This document shows, piece after piece, positions 1 through 7,597 of a stretch of 34,050 nt of DNA. Below the pieces are notes generated by a model, which was not told the origin of the DNA, did no database searches, and worked only from the letters and a program-made list of their open reading frames with translations. Position numbers and translations under genes: made by a program. This stretch comes from Lawsonella sp012842085 (GTDB lineage Bacteria > Actinomycetota > Actinomycetes > Mycobacteriales > Mycobacteriaceae). The first letter of the stretch is position 1, and every line of letters starts with the position of its first letter. Where the stretch lies: NCBI GenBank assembly GCA_036749735.1, contig DAINXV010000005.1:1-34050 (forward strand), read 5' to 3'.

Positions 1-51
1 AAGGCCGGCGTCACCATGTACCTCACTGGTTGCCGCCACTTCGCCCACTAA
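1..51 (+). CDS. 3' end of an unidentified gene (partial)
   Basis: The first 16 codons form an open frame that ends in TAA at 49-51 and runs straight into a strong terminator hairpin whose U-rich side faces the plus strand, so a plus-strand gene very likely ends here. The visible C-terminus reads KAGVTMYLTGCRHFAH. That is too little to assign a family, and the frame rests only on the stop and the terminator position. Confidence 0.45.
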   Translation, partial: KAGVTMYLTGCRHFAH

Positions 52-70
52 TAATTAACTGAAACTAACA

Positions 71-110
71 GTGGGGCGCTCCCGAAACGGAGCGCCCCAC
101 TTTATTGTTT
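71..110 (+). terminator. Rho-independent terminator
   Basis: A perfect 12-bp stem (71-82 with 89-100) encloses a 6-base loop and is followed by TTTATTGTTT. It lies between the convergent partial gene ending at 51 and the permease gene ending at 160. It best serves the plus-strand gene, and could stop the minus-strand gene too, although the T-tract on that side is poor. Confidence 0.85.
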
Positions 111-159
111 GCACATAATACTGGCCAGCTAGGGTTTGTAACTACTGTCTAACTACCTA

Positions 160-1095
160 CTAGGCGGGCAATAGTAAAAATGAGATGAGCAGTATGGCGG
201 GCATCGACAATAGCGTCGAAATCATATTGGCGTCACGTGCCAAATATCTCGCAGTGTTGTAGCGGGTAGCAAAAATGTAGACGTTCACTGCTGTGGGCAG
301 CGCCGCGAAAACAGTGACGCCGAAAAGCATTTGGGGATCCAGGTTGAGCACAAAGTTGCCGAACATCCAGGCGATGAGCGGCATGACCACAACTTTTAGC
401 AGCACCGCCAGCCCCACATCCCGGCGCGGGGAGACCCCTTTTTGCAGAAGGTTAACGCCGAAGAGCGAGTGGCCAAATCCCACCAGACCGGCGGGCACCG
501 CGGCTTGGCCAAGCAGATGCAGCGGCTGGCCAATGACAGTGGGGGGAGTCCACTGCGCGAGTGCTGCAAAAAGTCCCGCAAAACCAAAAACCACCATCGG
601 GTTTTTAAGCGGTTGGATGAGGCGCTTCCACAACGGTTCCTTTTGCTGTTGCAGTACCAGCTGGTCCAGAATCGACAGCGCAACAGGGCACAGCAGAATT
701 GTTTGGAACAGCAAAATAGGGACGAAGGCGGTGGAATCGTGAATCACGTAGAGAGCAATGGGGATGCCTAAGTTAGCAGAGTTCACGTAACCTGCCGCTA
801 AACCCCCAATGACTAATTCCGGGGCACTGCGTTTGAGCCAAAGTCGAGCAATCACAACGAAGATCAGAGTTGCCGACAGGTTAGCTACCACTGCAACCGT
901 AAGGTGAGCCGAAAATACTGCTTTTAGGTCGGATTTCACCATGGTGTCGAAGAGCAGTGCAGGGGTGGCAATCCAGAAACAAAAGTTGTTTAAGCCTTGG
1001 GCATTCTCTTCCGATAGGGCACCGGTGCGAGCCAGCAGGTATCCCACCAAAATGACGACACCGATAATGCCGAAGCCTTGAAACACTGCCAGCAT
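160..1095 (-). CDS. AEC-family (auxin efflux carrier-like) permease
   Basis: Predicted 311-residue integral membrane protein, about ten hydrophobic helices over its whole length, arranged as two halves joined by a hydrophilic loop near residues 148-165. Family marks include the N-terminal GxxxxVGYLLARTGAL segment, the NSANLGIP segment near residue 105 and the late ALPTAVNVYIFATRY segment. Such secondary transporters export or import small organic acids such as malate or malonate, or auxin in plants; the substrate here cannot be told from sequence. The ATG at 1095 is preceded by GAAAGGA, a good ribosome site. The gene appears monocistronic, separated from the ribosomal operon by the terminator at 1193-1227. 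Confidence 0.88.
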   Translation of the reverse strand: MLAVFQGFGIIGVVILVGYLLARTGALSEENAQGLNNFCFWIATPALLFDTMVKSDLKAVFSAHLTVAVVANLSATLIFVVIARLWLKRSAPELVIGGLAAGYVNSANLGIPIALYVIHDSTAFVPILLFQTILLCPVALSILDQLVLQQQKEPLWKRLIQPLKNPMVVFGFAGLFAALAQWTPPTVIGQPLHLLGQAAVPAGLVGFGHSLFGVNLLQKGVSPRRDVGLAVLLKVVVMPLIAWMFGNFVLNLDPQMLFGVTVFAALPTAVNVYIFATRYNTARYLARDANMISTLLSMPAILLISFLLLPA

Positions 1096-1192
1096 GCGGT
1101 TGTCCTTTCCGTGGGTGGGTGACTCGGTGCTATGGAATATCCGAACTCTAGTCTAGGTGTATGAGCAGTTCGGGGAAAAAGTTCTAAATAGA

Positions 1193-1227
1193 ATCTGGGC
1201 CGCACCCGTTGGAGGTGCGGCCCAGAT
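1193..1227 (-). terminator. Terminator of the rpmB-rpmG-rpsN-rpsR operon
   Basis: A perfect 14-bp GC-rich stem (1193-1206 with 1214-1227) with a 7-base loop lies 32 bases past the rpsR stop. On the minus strand it is followed by TCTATTTAG, a modest U-rich run. Confidence 0.75.
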
Positions 1228-1259
1228 GTGCTGTTTATGCGTTGTCAGTTCCCGCCGGT

Positions 1260-1511
1260 TTAGCGGCTGGCAAACGGAAGAAGAGCCATTTCGCGGGCGT
1301 TCTTCACGGCAGCGGCAACTTCGCGTTGCTGCTGCGGGGTGAGACCGGTTACGCGACGGCTGCGAATCTTGCCGCGGTCAGAAATGAACTGACGAAGCAG
1401 GTTGATGTCTTTGTAATCAACGTGTTCAACACCAGCTGCGACGAGCGGGTTCTTCTTATTACGACGACCCTGCTCGGGGCGGTGTTTTCTCATATTATTG
1501 CGCTTAGCCAT
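1260..1511 (-). CDS. rpsR: Small ribosomal subunit protein bS18, zinc-free type
   Basis: 83 residues, normal length for S18. The conserved core VDYKDINLLRQFISDRGKI and the following SRRVTGLTPQQQREVAAAVKNAR motif identify it clearly. The N-terminal region, where zinc-binding S18 proteins of actinobacteria carry cysteines, reads KKNPLVAAGVEHVDYKD and has no cysteine, so this is the C-minus form. The protein binds the 30S platform next to S6. Last gene of a four-gene ribosomal operon, 8 bases after rpsN; the ATG at 1511 follows GAGG in the rpsN stop region. Confidence 0.97.
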   Translation of the reverse strand: MAKRNNMRKHRPEQGRRNKKNPLVAAGVEHVDYKDINLLRQFISDRGKIRSRRVTGLTPQQQREVAAAVKNAREMALLPFASR

Positions 1512-1519
1512 GAATTACC

Positions 1520-1825
1520 TCACCAGCTCGACTTGCTGACGCCAGGCAGCTCACCTTTGTGAGCCATCTCGCGTAGACGGACACGGGACACACCGAACTT
1601 ACGCAGGTAGCCACGGGGACGACCATCGTGGGAGTCGCGGTTGCGGACTCGCACCGGGCTGGCGTCGCGGGGCTGACGCTGGAGTTCAGCTTGCGCCTCC
1701 ATGCGCTCTTCATCAGAAGAGTTCGGGGAGGAAATAATGCGCTTCAGCTCTTGACGGCGTTCCGCGTAGCGGGCAACTATAGCTTTGCGCTGCTCATTCT
1801 TGGCGATTTTGGACTTCTTAGCCAT
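1520..1825 (-). CDS. rpsN: Small ribosomal subunit protein uS14, zinc-free type
   Basis: 101 residues, the length of the long zinc-independent S14; the zinc form is about 61 residues with two CxxC pairs. There is no cysteine. The C-terminal GRPRGYLRKFGVSRVRLRE segment is the family signature. It sits in the 30S head and is needed for late 30S assembly. The start at 1825 lies 2 bases after the rpmG stop, so translation is probably coupled. In mycobacteria such C-minus paralogues are repressed by Zur and used under zinc shortage; here they may be the only copies, as in some corynebacteria (inference). Confidence 0.96.
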   Translation of the reverse strand: MAKKSKIAKNEQRKAIVARYAERRQELKRIISSPNSSDEERMEAQAELQRQPRDASPVRVRNRDSHDGRPRGYLRKFGVSRVRLREMAHKGELPGVSKSSW

Positions 1826-1827
1826 TC

Positions 1828-1992
1828 TTATCGCTCCTCGCGGAAATCAACGTGTTTGCGGACGACCGGATCGTACTTCTTCATGACGAGACGGTCCGGG
1901 TTGTTACGGCGGTTCTTACGAGTGACGTAAGTGTAGCCGGTGCCCGCGGTGGACTTCATTTTAACAATTGGACGATCTTGACTACGGGCCAT
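1828..1992 (-). CDS. rpmG: Large ribosomal subunit protein bL33, zinc-free type
   Basis: A 54-residue gene starting at ATG 1992 and ending TAA at 1828-1830. The product begins MARSQDRPIVKMKSTAGTGY, followed by TYVTRKNRRNNPDRLVMKKYDP, which matches L33 along its whole length. It has no cysteine, whereas the zinc form has two CxxC pairs. Its ATG overlaps the rpmB stop by one base (TAATG), so translation is coupled. It belongs to the 50S E-site region. Confidence 0.96.
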   Translation of the reverse strand: MARSQDRPIVKMKSTAGTGYTYVTRKNRRNNPDRLVMKKYDPVVRKHVDFREER

Positions 1993-2228
1993 TAGATACG
2001 CTCTCCCTGTGCTCGTAAACGTGCCACAACAGACTCAATGCCATCACGGTCGATGACTTTGATGCCCTTAGTGGAAACGTTAAGGGTGACGTAACGATCC
2101 TCCGAGGGGAGGTAGTAACGACGCCGTTGAATGTTTGGGCTCCACCGACGGCTAGTGCGCCGGTGTGAGTGCGAGACGCTCTTGCCGAAATTCGGCTTGC
2201 GTCCCGTTACTTGGCAATGCGCCGACAT
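1992..2228 (-). CDS. rpmB: Large ribosomal subunit protein bL28
   Basis: 78 residues starting at ATG 2228: MSAHCQVTGRKPNFGKSVSH, then SHRRTSRRWSPNIQRRRYYL and a C-terminal KGIKVIDRDGIESVVARLR segment, all typical of actinobacterial L28. The frame is open further upstream to 2357, but that sequence is not L28-like. The 2228 start has AAGGAGAAAG just before it, so I chose it. Only one cysteine (residue 5) is present, so no zinc site. First gene of the rpmB-rpmG-rpsN-rpsR operon. Confidence 0.96.
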   Translation of the reverse strand: MSAHCQVTGRKPNFGKSVSHSHRRTSRRWSPNIQRRRYYLPSEDRYVTLNVSTKGIKVIDRDGIESVVARLRAQGERI

Positions 2229-2649
2229 GGCGTTCTTTCTCCTTCCGCCCAGTCTTGTCGGAATCCGATGGACGGTCGGAGTATCCGGGATGGGCGCTGA
2301 CATACGTATAGACAACAGCAGACGTCTACAATACTCGGAAACACCCCATTTTGGCAATTTGGCTATTCCCGGCAGGGGTAATGCGCTTATCGGGAATGAG
2401 CAGCAATTTTATCTGTCTTGGGAAAAGCTCCAGGTCATCGTTATACTAAACAAGTCGCACAACGTTAGATGCTGCCGATTTCATTCCTAGGCTGTTAACT
2501 AGTATTATTGTGCAGTCGCACTTTTTCGAAGGCATCTTCGTTATGTGCAAGATCTCGCGCGAAAAGAATTCGCCGCATCGCTGAAAGCCCCGCAGTAGCG
2601 CAGCGGCTACAGCGCCACAAAACCACAACTAGCTTTAAAAGGGACGATT
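2229..2649. promoter_or_regulatory. Divergent promoter region between the two ribosomal operons
   Basis: This 421-base gap separates rpmB (-) from rpmE2 (+) and must hold promoters for both. A TATTAT hexamer at 2503-2508 is a candidate -10 for rpmE2, and a short hairpin CGAAG-GCAT-CTTCG lies at 2527-2540 in its leader. Palindromic 8-mers (ATACGTAT near 2302 and AGACGTCT near 2320) lie on the rpmB side. I looked for a Zur-type palindrome of the TGAAAATnATTTTCA kind, expected for zinc-responsive operons, and saw none. No convincing gene is present. Confidence 0.45.
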
Positions 2650-2925
2650 ATGAAGAAGGATATTCACCCCGATTACCATCCGGTGGTCTTCCAAGATGCG
2701 AGCACTGGAACCAAATTCCTGACTCGCTCGACCGTGACCTCCGACCGCACAATTGAATGGGAAGACGGCAACACCTACCCATTGCTCGTGGTGGATGTTA
2801 CTTCCGAGTCCCACCCGTTCTGGACTGGTGCGCAGCGTGTTATGGACACCGCCGGCCGCGTGGAGAAGTTCCAGCGTCGCTACGGTAACCGTATTCCGCG
2901 CCGTAAGGCCAAGAACAACAAGTAG
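2650..2925 (+). CDS. rpmE2: Large ribosomal subunit protein bL31, type B
   Basis: 91 residues. MKKDIHPDYHPVVFQDASTG and the later ESHPFWTGAQRVMDTAGRVE-KFQRRYG segment are the type B L31 signature. No cysteine, unlike zinc-binding type A (CxxC). L31 forms part of the bridge between the subunits. The start ATG is preceded by AAAAGGGACG. The gene is followed by rpmF 34 bases later, in an apparent two-gene operon. Confidence 0.97.
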   Translation: MKKDIHPDYHPVVFQDASTGTKFLTRSTVTSDRTIEWEDGNTYPLLVVDVTSESHPFWTGAQRVMDTAGRVEKFQRRYGNRIPRRKAKNNK

Positions 2926-2959
2926 TTCGCGCCCCATCTATTAAGTAAGGACCTGCACA

Positions 2960-3127
2960 ATGGCAACTCCTAAGTTCCGTAAGTCTCGCGCGAACACCCA
3001 TTCGCGCCGTTCCCAGTGGAAGGCCCGCAACGTGGCCCTCGACAACGTCAAAATTGACGGCCAGGATACTGCTATCCCGCGTCGTCTCGTGAAGGCAGCT
3101 AAGCTCGGCCTTGTTGATCTCGACTAA
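2960..3127 (+). CDS. rpmF: Large ribosomal subunit protein bL32, zinc-free type
   Basis: A 55-residue gene, ATG at 2960 with AAGGA upstream, TAA at 3125-3127. The product starts MATPKFRKSRANTHSRRSQW and ends with IPRRLVKAAKLGLVDLD, a standard actinobacterial L32 without cysteines. With S14, L33, S18 and L31 it makes a block of five zinc-free ribosomal proteins in 1.9 kb. It is followed by the strong hairpin at 3171-3214. Confidence 0.95.
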   Translation: MATPKFRKSRANTHSRRSQWKARNVALDNVKIDGQDTAIPRRLVKAAKLGLVDLD

Positions 3128-3170
3128 ATAAATTAGGCGAGCTTCCTAATAAGAGCTTAAATCGATCCCT

Positions 3171-3214
3171 AAAAATTAAGAGCCACAATCTTCGGATTGT
3201 GGCTCTTAATTTTT
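3171..3214 (+). terminator. Strong terminator after rpmF
   Basis: A perfect 20-bp inverted repeat (3171-3190 with 3195-3214) around a TTCG tetraloop. The arms begin AAAAATTAAG and end CTTAATTTTT, giving an A-tract and U-tract on each strand. It insulates the mprA promoter from read-through. Confidence 0.93.
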
Positions 3215-3221
3215 ATCTATA

Positions 3222-3311
3222 ATCGCAGCTTGTTGCGATATTGCCACGTAATCTGCTGGTTAAACTTTTGCTGGTGGAAAACCGTAATCCAAGAACATTC
3301 CGTATGGAATG
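3222..3311 (+). promoter_or_regulatory. Repeat-rich upstream region of mprA
   Basis: Between the rpmF terminator and mprA are an inverted repeat ATCGCA-N6-TGCGAT (3222-3239), a direct repeat TGCTGGT at 3254-3260 and 3269-3275 (15-base period), and an inverted repeat CATTCC-GTAT-GGAATG (3296-3311). Mycobacterial MprA is known to bind loosely conserved direct repeats and to autoregulate; assigning any of these repeats to MprA is inference. Confidence 0.4.
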
Positions 3312-3354
3312 ATAAGAATCGAGAGTTATTTCTTTATTAGGAAGTACTAGATTT

Positions 3355-4044
3355 ATGAAGATTTTGGTTGTCGACGACGATGAGGCTGTGCGCGAATCCC
3401 TCCGTCGGTCGCTTACTTTTAATGGATATACGGTCATCCTCGCAGAAGATGGCGAACAAGCATTAGATATTATTGGACGGCAACGTTTAGACGGCATGAT
3501 TCTCGATGTCATGATGCCGAAAATGGATGGTCTGCAGGTGTGCCGCGAGCTTCGAAACCGCGGCGATGATTTACCAATACTTATTCTTACTGCCCGCGAT
3601 GCAATTTCTGAACGTGTAGCAGGTTTAGACGCGGGAGCCGACGATTACCTTCCCAAACCTTTCGCATTAGAAGAACTACTGGCACGTCTGCGTTCTTTAC
3701 TACGGCGAACTGGCCGGGATAACCAGGTAGAAGAAGCGGAAAGTCTCACTTTTGCCGATCTATCCCTCAACCCAGTCACCCGCGAAGTTTATCGGGGCGA
3801 GCGTTCCATTTCCCTTACCCGAACCGAGTTCGCCTTGTTGGAGCTCCTTATCTCCAACCCGCGGCGAGTTCTCAGCCGTAATCGGATTCTGGAAGAAGTG
3901 TGGGGCTACTCGTTCCCCACGTCTGGTAATGCGCTAGAAGTATATATTGGTTACCTTCGCCGCAAGACCGAAGCTGACGGGGAAGAACGCCTCATCCATA
4001 CAGTCAGGGGCGTTGGCTACGTCATGCGGGACAATAAAGGCTAA
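3355..4044 (+). CDS. mprA: MprA-like response regulator (OmpR/PhoB family)
   Basis: 229 residues. An N-terminal receiver domain (about 1-115) carries the acidic pocket VDDDE at 6-10, phospho-acceptor Asp51 in ILDVMMP, Thr79 and Lys101 in LPKPF. A winged-helix OmpR domain follows (about 130-229; SLTRTEFALLELL, then the IHTVRGVGYVMR wing). It pairs with the kinase 47 bases downstream and should control transcription of envelope-stress genes, as MprA does for sigE and pepD in mycobacteria; corynebacteria have a syntenic pair called CgtR2/CgtS2. Start ATG 3355 follows AGGAAG at 3339-3344. The promoter region is rich in repeats. Confidence 0.93.
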   Translation: MKILVVDDDEAVRESLRRSLTFNGYTVILAEDGEQALDIIGRQRLDGMILDVMMPKMDGLQVCRELRNRGDDLPILILTARDAISERVAGLDAGADDYLPKPFALEELLARLRSLLRRTGRDNQVEEAESLTFADLSLNPVTREVYRGERSISLTRTEFALLELLISNPRRVLSRNRILEEVWGYSFPTSGNALEVYIGYLRRKTEADGEERLIHTVRGVGYVMRDNKG

Positions 4045-4091
4045 TTTTCCTTATTACGCACAAGCGCACGTTTTTCACGCAGAGTAATTAC

Positions 4092-5609
4092 ATGGATGCA
4101 CAAAAGAGCAACCGGAAGCGCTCTAGCTGGACTAATCGCCAGGTAGAGCGCGCTCTGGAAGTTATTCAAGCGAAGGGTGCTCCTCCACTGGTTTACCGGC
4201 TCAAAATGAGCTGGCTCATTGGGCTGCTTTCTGCCGCCATGGTTTTTGTTGCTATTGCGGTGACATCGGGAGTCGGCTACGGGGTGGCGTCCAATTCGCT
4301 CATGCAAAGCTCTGAAGTTGCGTTGGAAGACCAGGCGAACACACTGCTGGCCGACGAAGGATTTATCAAAAACCTGAAAGCCGATCCTAAAGAAGACCGC
4401 CTGCGCACCTCTTCGCTGCGTAGCCCCGGGCTCTACATGATGGTGGCCCGTCCCGATCCGACCTCCCAAAATCCCGATGCTGTCCAGATCAAACTGGGAT
4501 CGGACCATATTACGTTAGAGCAGGAAGACATTGACGTTATTTATGGCCGCAGTTCCTTCTCACAGCGGCAGGCCAGAAGTCGTCTTGTCCTCACCACTGC
4601 GACCGGTGTGGAGGACTGGTCCCTGGTGTTGGTGCAGGACTTAGCTGCACTTCGCTCCATGACCAGCCACATGGCAGTAGTCTTCGTTATCGTCGCTGGC
4701 ATCGGTGCACTCATTGCGCTTATGGCGGGGTGGGCAGTAGCGCGCACCAGTTTGGTGCCGGTGCAGGTGCTGATTGAAGGAACTGAGCGCATTGCAGAAA
4801 CGGATGACCTTACGCCGTTGCCTGTATATGGCTCCGACGAAATGACTCATCTTACGGAATCTTTCAACGACATGCTGCGGTCCCTACAAGAATCGCGAGT
4901 CCGACAAAGCCAACTGGTCGCTGACGCCGGCCACGAACTAAAAACTCCGCTGACCAGTTTGCGCACCAATATTGAGTTGTTGATGATGGCCTCCCGCAGC
5001 ACCCAAGCGATGATCAGTGACGAAGATACTGCGGACTTGGAGCGCGACGTTCTGGGACAGTTGGAAGAACTCACCACGCTGGTCACAGACCTGGTTGATC
5101 TAGCGCGGGAGGATGCTTCCGAAGCCGTGTATGAGCCACTCGGAGTGGGTGACATTTTAGACGGCGTGATCGACCGCGTGGAACGCCGCCGTAGTGACGT
5201 CAACTTCCAATACGACCTTATTGACTGGTATCTGATGGGAGATCACCGCGGACTGTCCAGAGCTTTCCTGAACATTCTGGACAACGCTGCAAAGTGGAGT
5301 CCCCAAGGTGGTACCGTCCGCATGCAGATGCGCCAAATTGCCCGCAATAGAGTTTCTATCAGCGTTCATGATGAAGGACCCGGGATACCCGAAAAAGATA
5401 GAGAATTGGTGTTCGAACGTTTCTATCGATCCGTCGAATCACGCTCCATGCCCGGGTCAGGACTAGGGTTGGCCATCGTGAAACAGGTTATGGAATCCCA
5501 TGGGGGGTCAGTACGCGCCATAAGGTCGCCGTATGGGGGAGCCTGCATGGTTCTGGAGCTGCCGGGTGGCCCAGATCTAGATGACGAGACCTCAACTGAT
5601 ATTGTTTAA
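4092..5609 (+). CDS. mprB: MprB-like sensor histidine kinase
   Basis: 505 residues. First membrane helix about 40-65, an extracytoplasmic sensor domain of about 125 residues, second helix about 194-217, then HAMP (about 218-270), HisKA with phospho-acceptor His281 in DAGHELKTPLTSLR, and a HATPase domain with N box NILDNAA (394-400), G1 DEGPGIP (427-433) and G2 GSGLGLAIVK (455-464). All catalytic motifs are intact. It senses envelope stress and phosphorylates MprA. In mycobacteria MprB is held off by DnaK bound to its outer domain and is tied to PepD proteolysis; the same is inferred here because pepD is next. The cytoplasmic N-terminus of about 38 residues is longer than needed, and a later start is possible. 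Confidence 0.92.
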   Translation: MDAQKSNRKRSSWTNRQVERALEVIQAKGAPPLVYRLKMSWLIGLLSAAMVFVAIAVTSGVGYGVASNSLMQSSEVALEDQANTLLADEGFIKNLKADPKEDRLRTSSLRSPGLYMMVARPDPTSQNPDAVQIKLGSDHITLEQEDIDVIYGRSSFSQRQARSRLVLTTATGVEDWSLVLVQDLAALRSMTSHMAVVFVIVAGIGALIALMAGWAVARTSLVPVQVLIEGTERIAETDDLTPLPVYGSDEMTHLTESFNDMLRSLQESRVRQSQLVADAGHELKTPLTSLRTNIELLMMASRSTQAMISDEDTADLERDVLGQLEELTTLVTDLVDLAREDASEAVYEPLGVGDILDGVIDRVERRRSDVNFQYDLIDWYLMGDHRGLSRAFLNILDNAAKWSPQGGTVRMQMRQIARNRVSISVHDEGPGIPEKDRELVFERFYRSVESRSMPGSGLGLAIVKQVMESHGGSVRAIRSPYGGACMVLELPGGPDLDDETSTDIV

Positions 5610-5697
5610 CAGCACTAACTACAGCAGAATAATGTTCACAGGAACTTTCAAGCTGACACTTCACTAATCCCCAGTAAACCCAGACAGGCTGGTAATT

Positions 5698-6894
5698 ATG
5701 AGTTATAGCGCGCCTTATCCTCCTAATTTTTCTGCTCCCTACCCTCCTGGAGCAGGTTCCAACGGCTTCCCCGTTGAAGAAAAAAAGAAGAAAAAATCAC
5801 GTTGGGTACTTCCTGTCACTATCGTGGTTGTTGCTCTTCTAGCAGCACTTTTGGGAGGATTTTTAGGTGTAAAAACGGCTACCGATGGTAATGATGGTTA
5901 CACCAACGTGTTGGAAGCTCCCATCACTCCCTCAGATCCTGACAATAAGAAACCCGCGCCTGTGGGATCTGTCCAAGCGGTAGCTGAAAAAGTATTGCCC
6001 TCCGTGGTGTCCATTCAGGTGGGCGCTGGTGGCCGCCAGACTGGTTTCGGATCGGGAGTTATTCTTTCCGAAGATGGCCTCATTATGACCAACGCGCACG
6101 TGGTGAATAACGCTACCGATATCGCCATCGTCACCAACGAAAACCGGATTGTGCAGGCCCGTCTGGTCGGCATCGACCCGGTCTCCGATATTGCGGTCGT
6201 AAAAGCTCGCGTGAATTCCGGACTGCAGCCCATCGAATTAGGCTCGTCCGCCAACCTCGCAGTTGGTCAGCCGGTTGTCGCCGTTGGTGCTCCACTGGGA
6301 CTGTCTGGAACCGTCACCTCCGGCATTATTTCTGCACTGAACCGTCCCGTTCATGTTGCTGACCGCAGTGGACGGGGCAGCGACACCGTTATGAACGCTA
6401 TCCAAACGGATGCTGCCATTAACCCCGGAAACTCCGGTGGTGCACTGGTCGACATGAATGGTCGCCTCATCGGCATCAACTCAGCAATCATCACGCTGGG
6501 CGGCATGGAAAACCCCTTCGGAATGGAATCACCCGGCGGAAACATTGGTCTAGGTTTTGCCATTCCGGTTAATCAGGCACACCGCATTGCTAAGCAACTG
6601 GCGGAGGGAAAGACCGTCCGACACCCCGTCATTGGCGTCAAAGTTATTCCCTCTGCAGATCCTTTGGGTTCTGAAATTGTGAGTGTGGTTTCCGGCAGTG
6701 CTGCAGATAAAGCTGGCCTCCGTGCTGGACAGGTCATCGTCAAAGTGGATGGACGCGCTTTGGACCCCGTTGATGGACTGGTCGCATACGTTCGCTCGAA
6801 GGCGCCGGGCGACGTCATTAAAGTGACTGTGCAGTCTAAAGGCGGCGGTAACCAAAAGACTGTTGACGTAACAGTTGGCGCTGCCAGGAACTAG
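5698..6894 (+). CDS. pepD: PepD-like HtrA serine protease with PDZ domain
   Basis: 398 residues. A cytoplasmic Pro/Tyr-rich tail with a SAPYPP repeat (3-8 and 12-17) and a KKKKKK patch leads to one membrane helix (about 36-58). The trypsin-like domain has a full triad: His134 in TNAHVV, Asp164 in VSDIAVVKA and Ser246 in GNSGGAL. One PDZ domain lies at about 300-395. HtrA proteases act outside the membrane on misfolded envelope proteins and, in mycobacteria, PepD is an MprAB target. It follows mprB by 88 bases, which may hold its own promoter, and precedes mog by 10 bases. The ribosome site is weak (AGG at 5686-5688). Confidence 0.93.
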   Translation: MSYSAPYPPNFSAPYPPGAGSNGFPVEEKKKKKSRWVLPVTIVVVALLAALLGGFLGVKTATDGNDGYTNVLEAPITPSDPDNKKPAPVGSVQAVAEKVLPSVVSIQVGAGGRQTGFGSGVILSEDGLIMTNAHVVNNATDIAIVTNENRIVQARLVGIDPVSDIAVVKARVNSGLQPIELGSSANLAVGQPVVAVGAPLGLSGTVTSGIISALNRPVHVADRSGRGSDTVMNAIQTDAAINPGNSGGALVDMNGRLIGINSAIITLGGMENPFGMESPGGNIGLGFAIPVNQAHRIAKQLAEGKTVRHPVIGVKVIPSADPLGSEIVSVVSGSAADKAGLRAGQVIVKVDGRALDPVDGLVAYVRSKAPGDVIKVTVQSKGGGNQKTVDVTVGAARN

Positions 6895-6904
6895 AGTTGA
6901 AAGT

Positions 6905-7405
6905 ATGAGTGTTATGGAGAATTCGTTTGTCCGCGCTGGCCGCGCGCTAGCAGTCATTACCGATGATCACGGCGGTGAAGAAGTTAACGCGCTTGCCACG
7001 ATCGTGAACGAGCTGCTGGAAGAAGAAGGATTTCTGGTTGACGGCGTAGTGGTCGTTTCTAATGACCAGGACGAAATTCGGAAAGCACTAGAAACTGGTG
7101 TTGTCGGGGGAGTCGATCTCCTCGTCACCATCGGCGGCGTTGGTTTGAGCCCACGGGACCAAACTCCGGAAGCAACGAAGCCCCTCATCGACCGGCCCCT
7201 ACCCGGGTTGGCGGAAGCACTCCGTTCCTCCGGATTGGCTGCAGGCGCACAAGACGCTTGCCTGTCGCGTGGAAAAGTGGGAGTATCTGGCTCCACATTG
7301 GTGGCGAACCTTGCCAAGTCTCGTTCCGCAGTGCGTGACGGCATGGCAACACTATTGCCCTTGGCGCGCTACGTTATTGAAGAAATTTCGAGCCTAGATT
7401 TTTAA
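6905..7405 (+). CDS. mog: MogA/MoaB-type molybdopterin adenylyltransferase-like protein
   Basis: 166 residues from ATG 6905, which lies 10 bases after the pepD stop; an alternative in-frame start at 6875 would overlap pepD. The fold is that of the MoCF_biosynth family: ALAVITDDHGG at the start, TIGGVGLSPRDQTPEATKPL in the middle, and SRGKVGVSGSTLVANLAKS late. These enzymes adenylate molybdopterin before metal insertion by MoeA. The usual GGTG loop reads GGVG here and the family LPG loop reads LAK, so catalytic competence is not certain. Its place after pepD is conserved in corynebacteria. No other molybdenum cofactor synthesis gene is in the window apart from the degenerate MoeA homologue. 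Confidence 0.85.
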   Translation: MSVMENSFVRAGRALAVITDDHGGEEVNALATIVNELLEEEGFLVDGVVVVSNDQDEIRKALETGVVGGVDLLVTIGGVGLSPRDQTPEATKPLIDRPLPGLAEALRSSGLAAGAQDACLSRGKVGVSGSTLVANLAKSRSAVRDGMATLLPLARYVIEEISSLDF

Positions 7406-7578
7406 TGGATAAACCAGGCAAGAAAAAGGTTGATCCCCGCACGTTGGCGCGGGTCTTCGGAGAGAGCGTCACCTCCCTCAGTAAAGACGAGTGTGGTGAC
7501 GCAGCAGCGGAGCGCCAATCCCGCAAAAATTGGGAGAATTGGCTAAACGACCAAAAACCGCCGCACTACAACTACTAA
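7405..7578 (+). CDS. Small conserved-looking hypothetical protein (57 aa)
   Basis: The ATG at 7405 overlaps the mog stop by one base (TAATG), so the gene is probably translated by coupling. The 57-residue product is hydrophilic and charged, begins MDKPGKKKVDPRTLARVFGE, has a Trp/Asn-rich NWENWLNDQ segment and ends in KPPHYNY. A short acidic protein ending in a PPH motif is, as I recall, common at this position in corynebacteria, but I do not know a function. It has one cysteine and no membrane helix. It is the last gene of the mprA-to-mog run and converges on the SAF-domain gene with 19 bases between them. Confidence 0.7.
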   Translation: MDKPGKKKVDPRTLARVFGESVTSLSKDECGDAAAERQSRKNWENWLNDQKPPHYNY

Positions 7579-7597
7579 CACTCATCCAACTTCATGG

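Noticed and set aside
2229..2649. Possible Zur operator between the ribosomal operons
   Set aside because: No sequence close to the actinobacterial Zur palindrome was seen by eye on either strand.
5641..5670. GGAAC as the -35 of an extracytoplasmic sigma factor promoter for pepD
   Set aside because: No GTT-type -10 occurs at 16-19 bases downstream.
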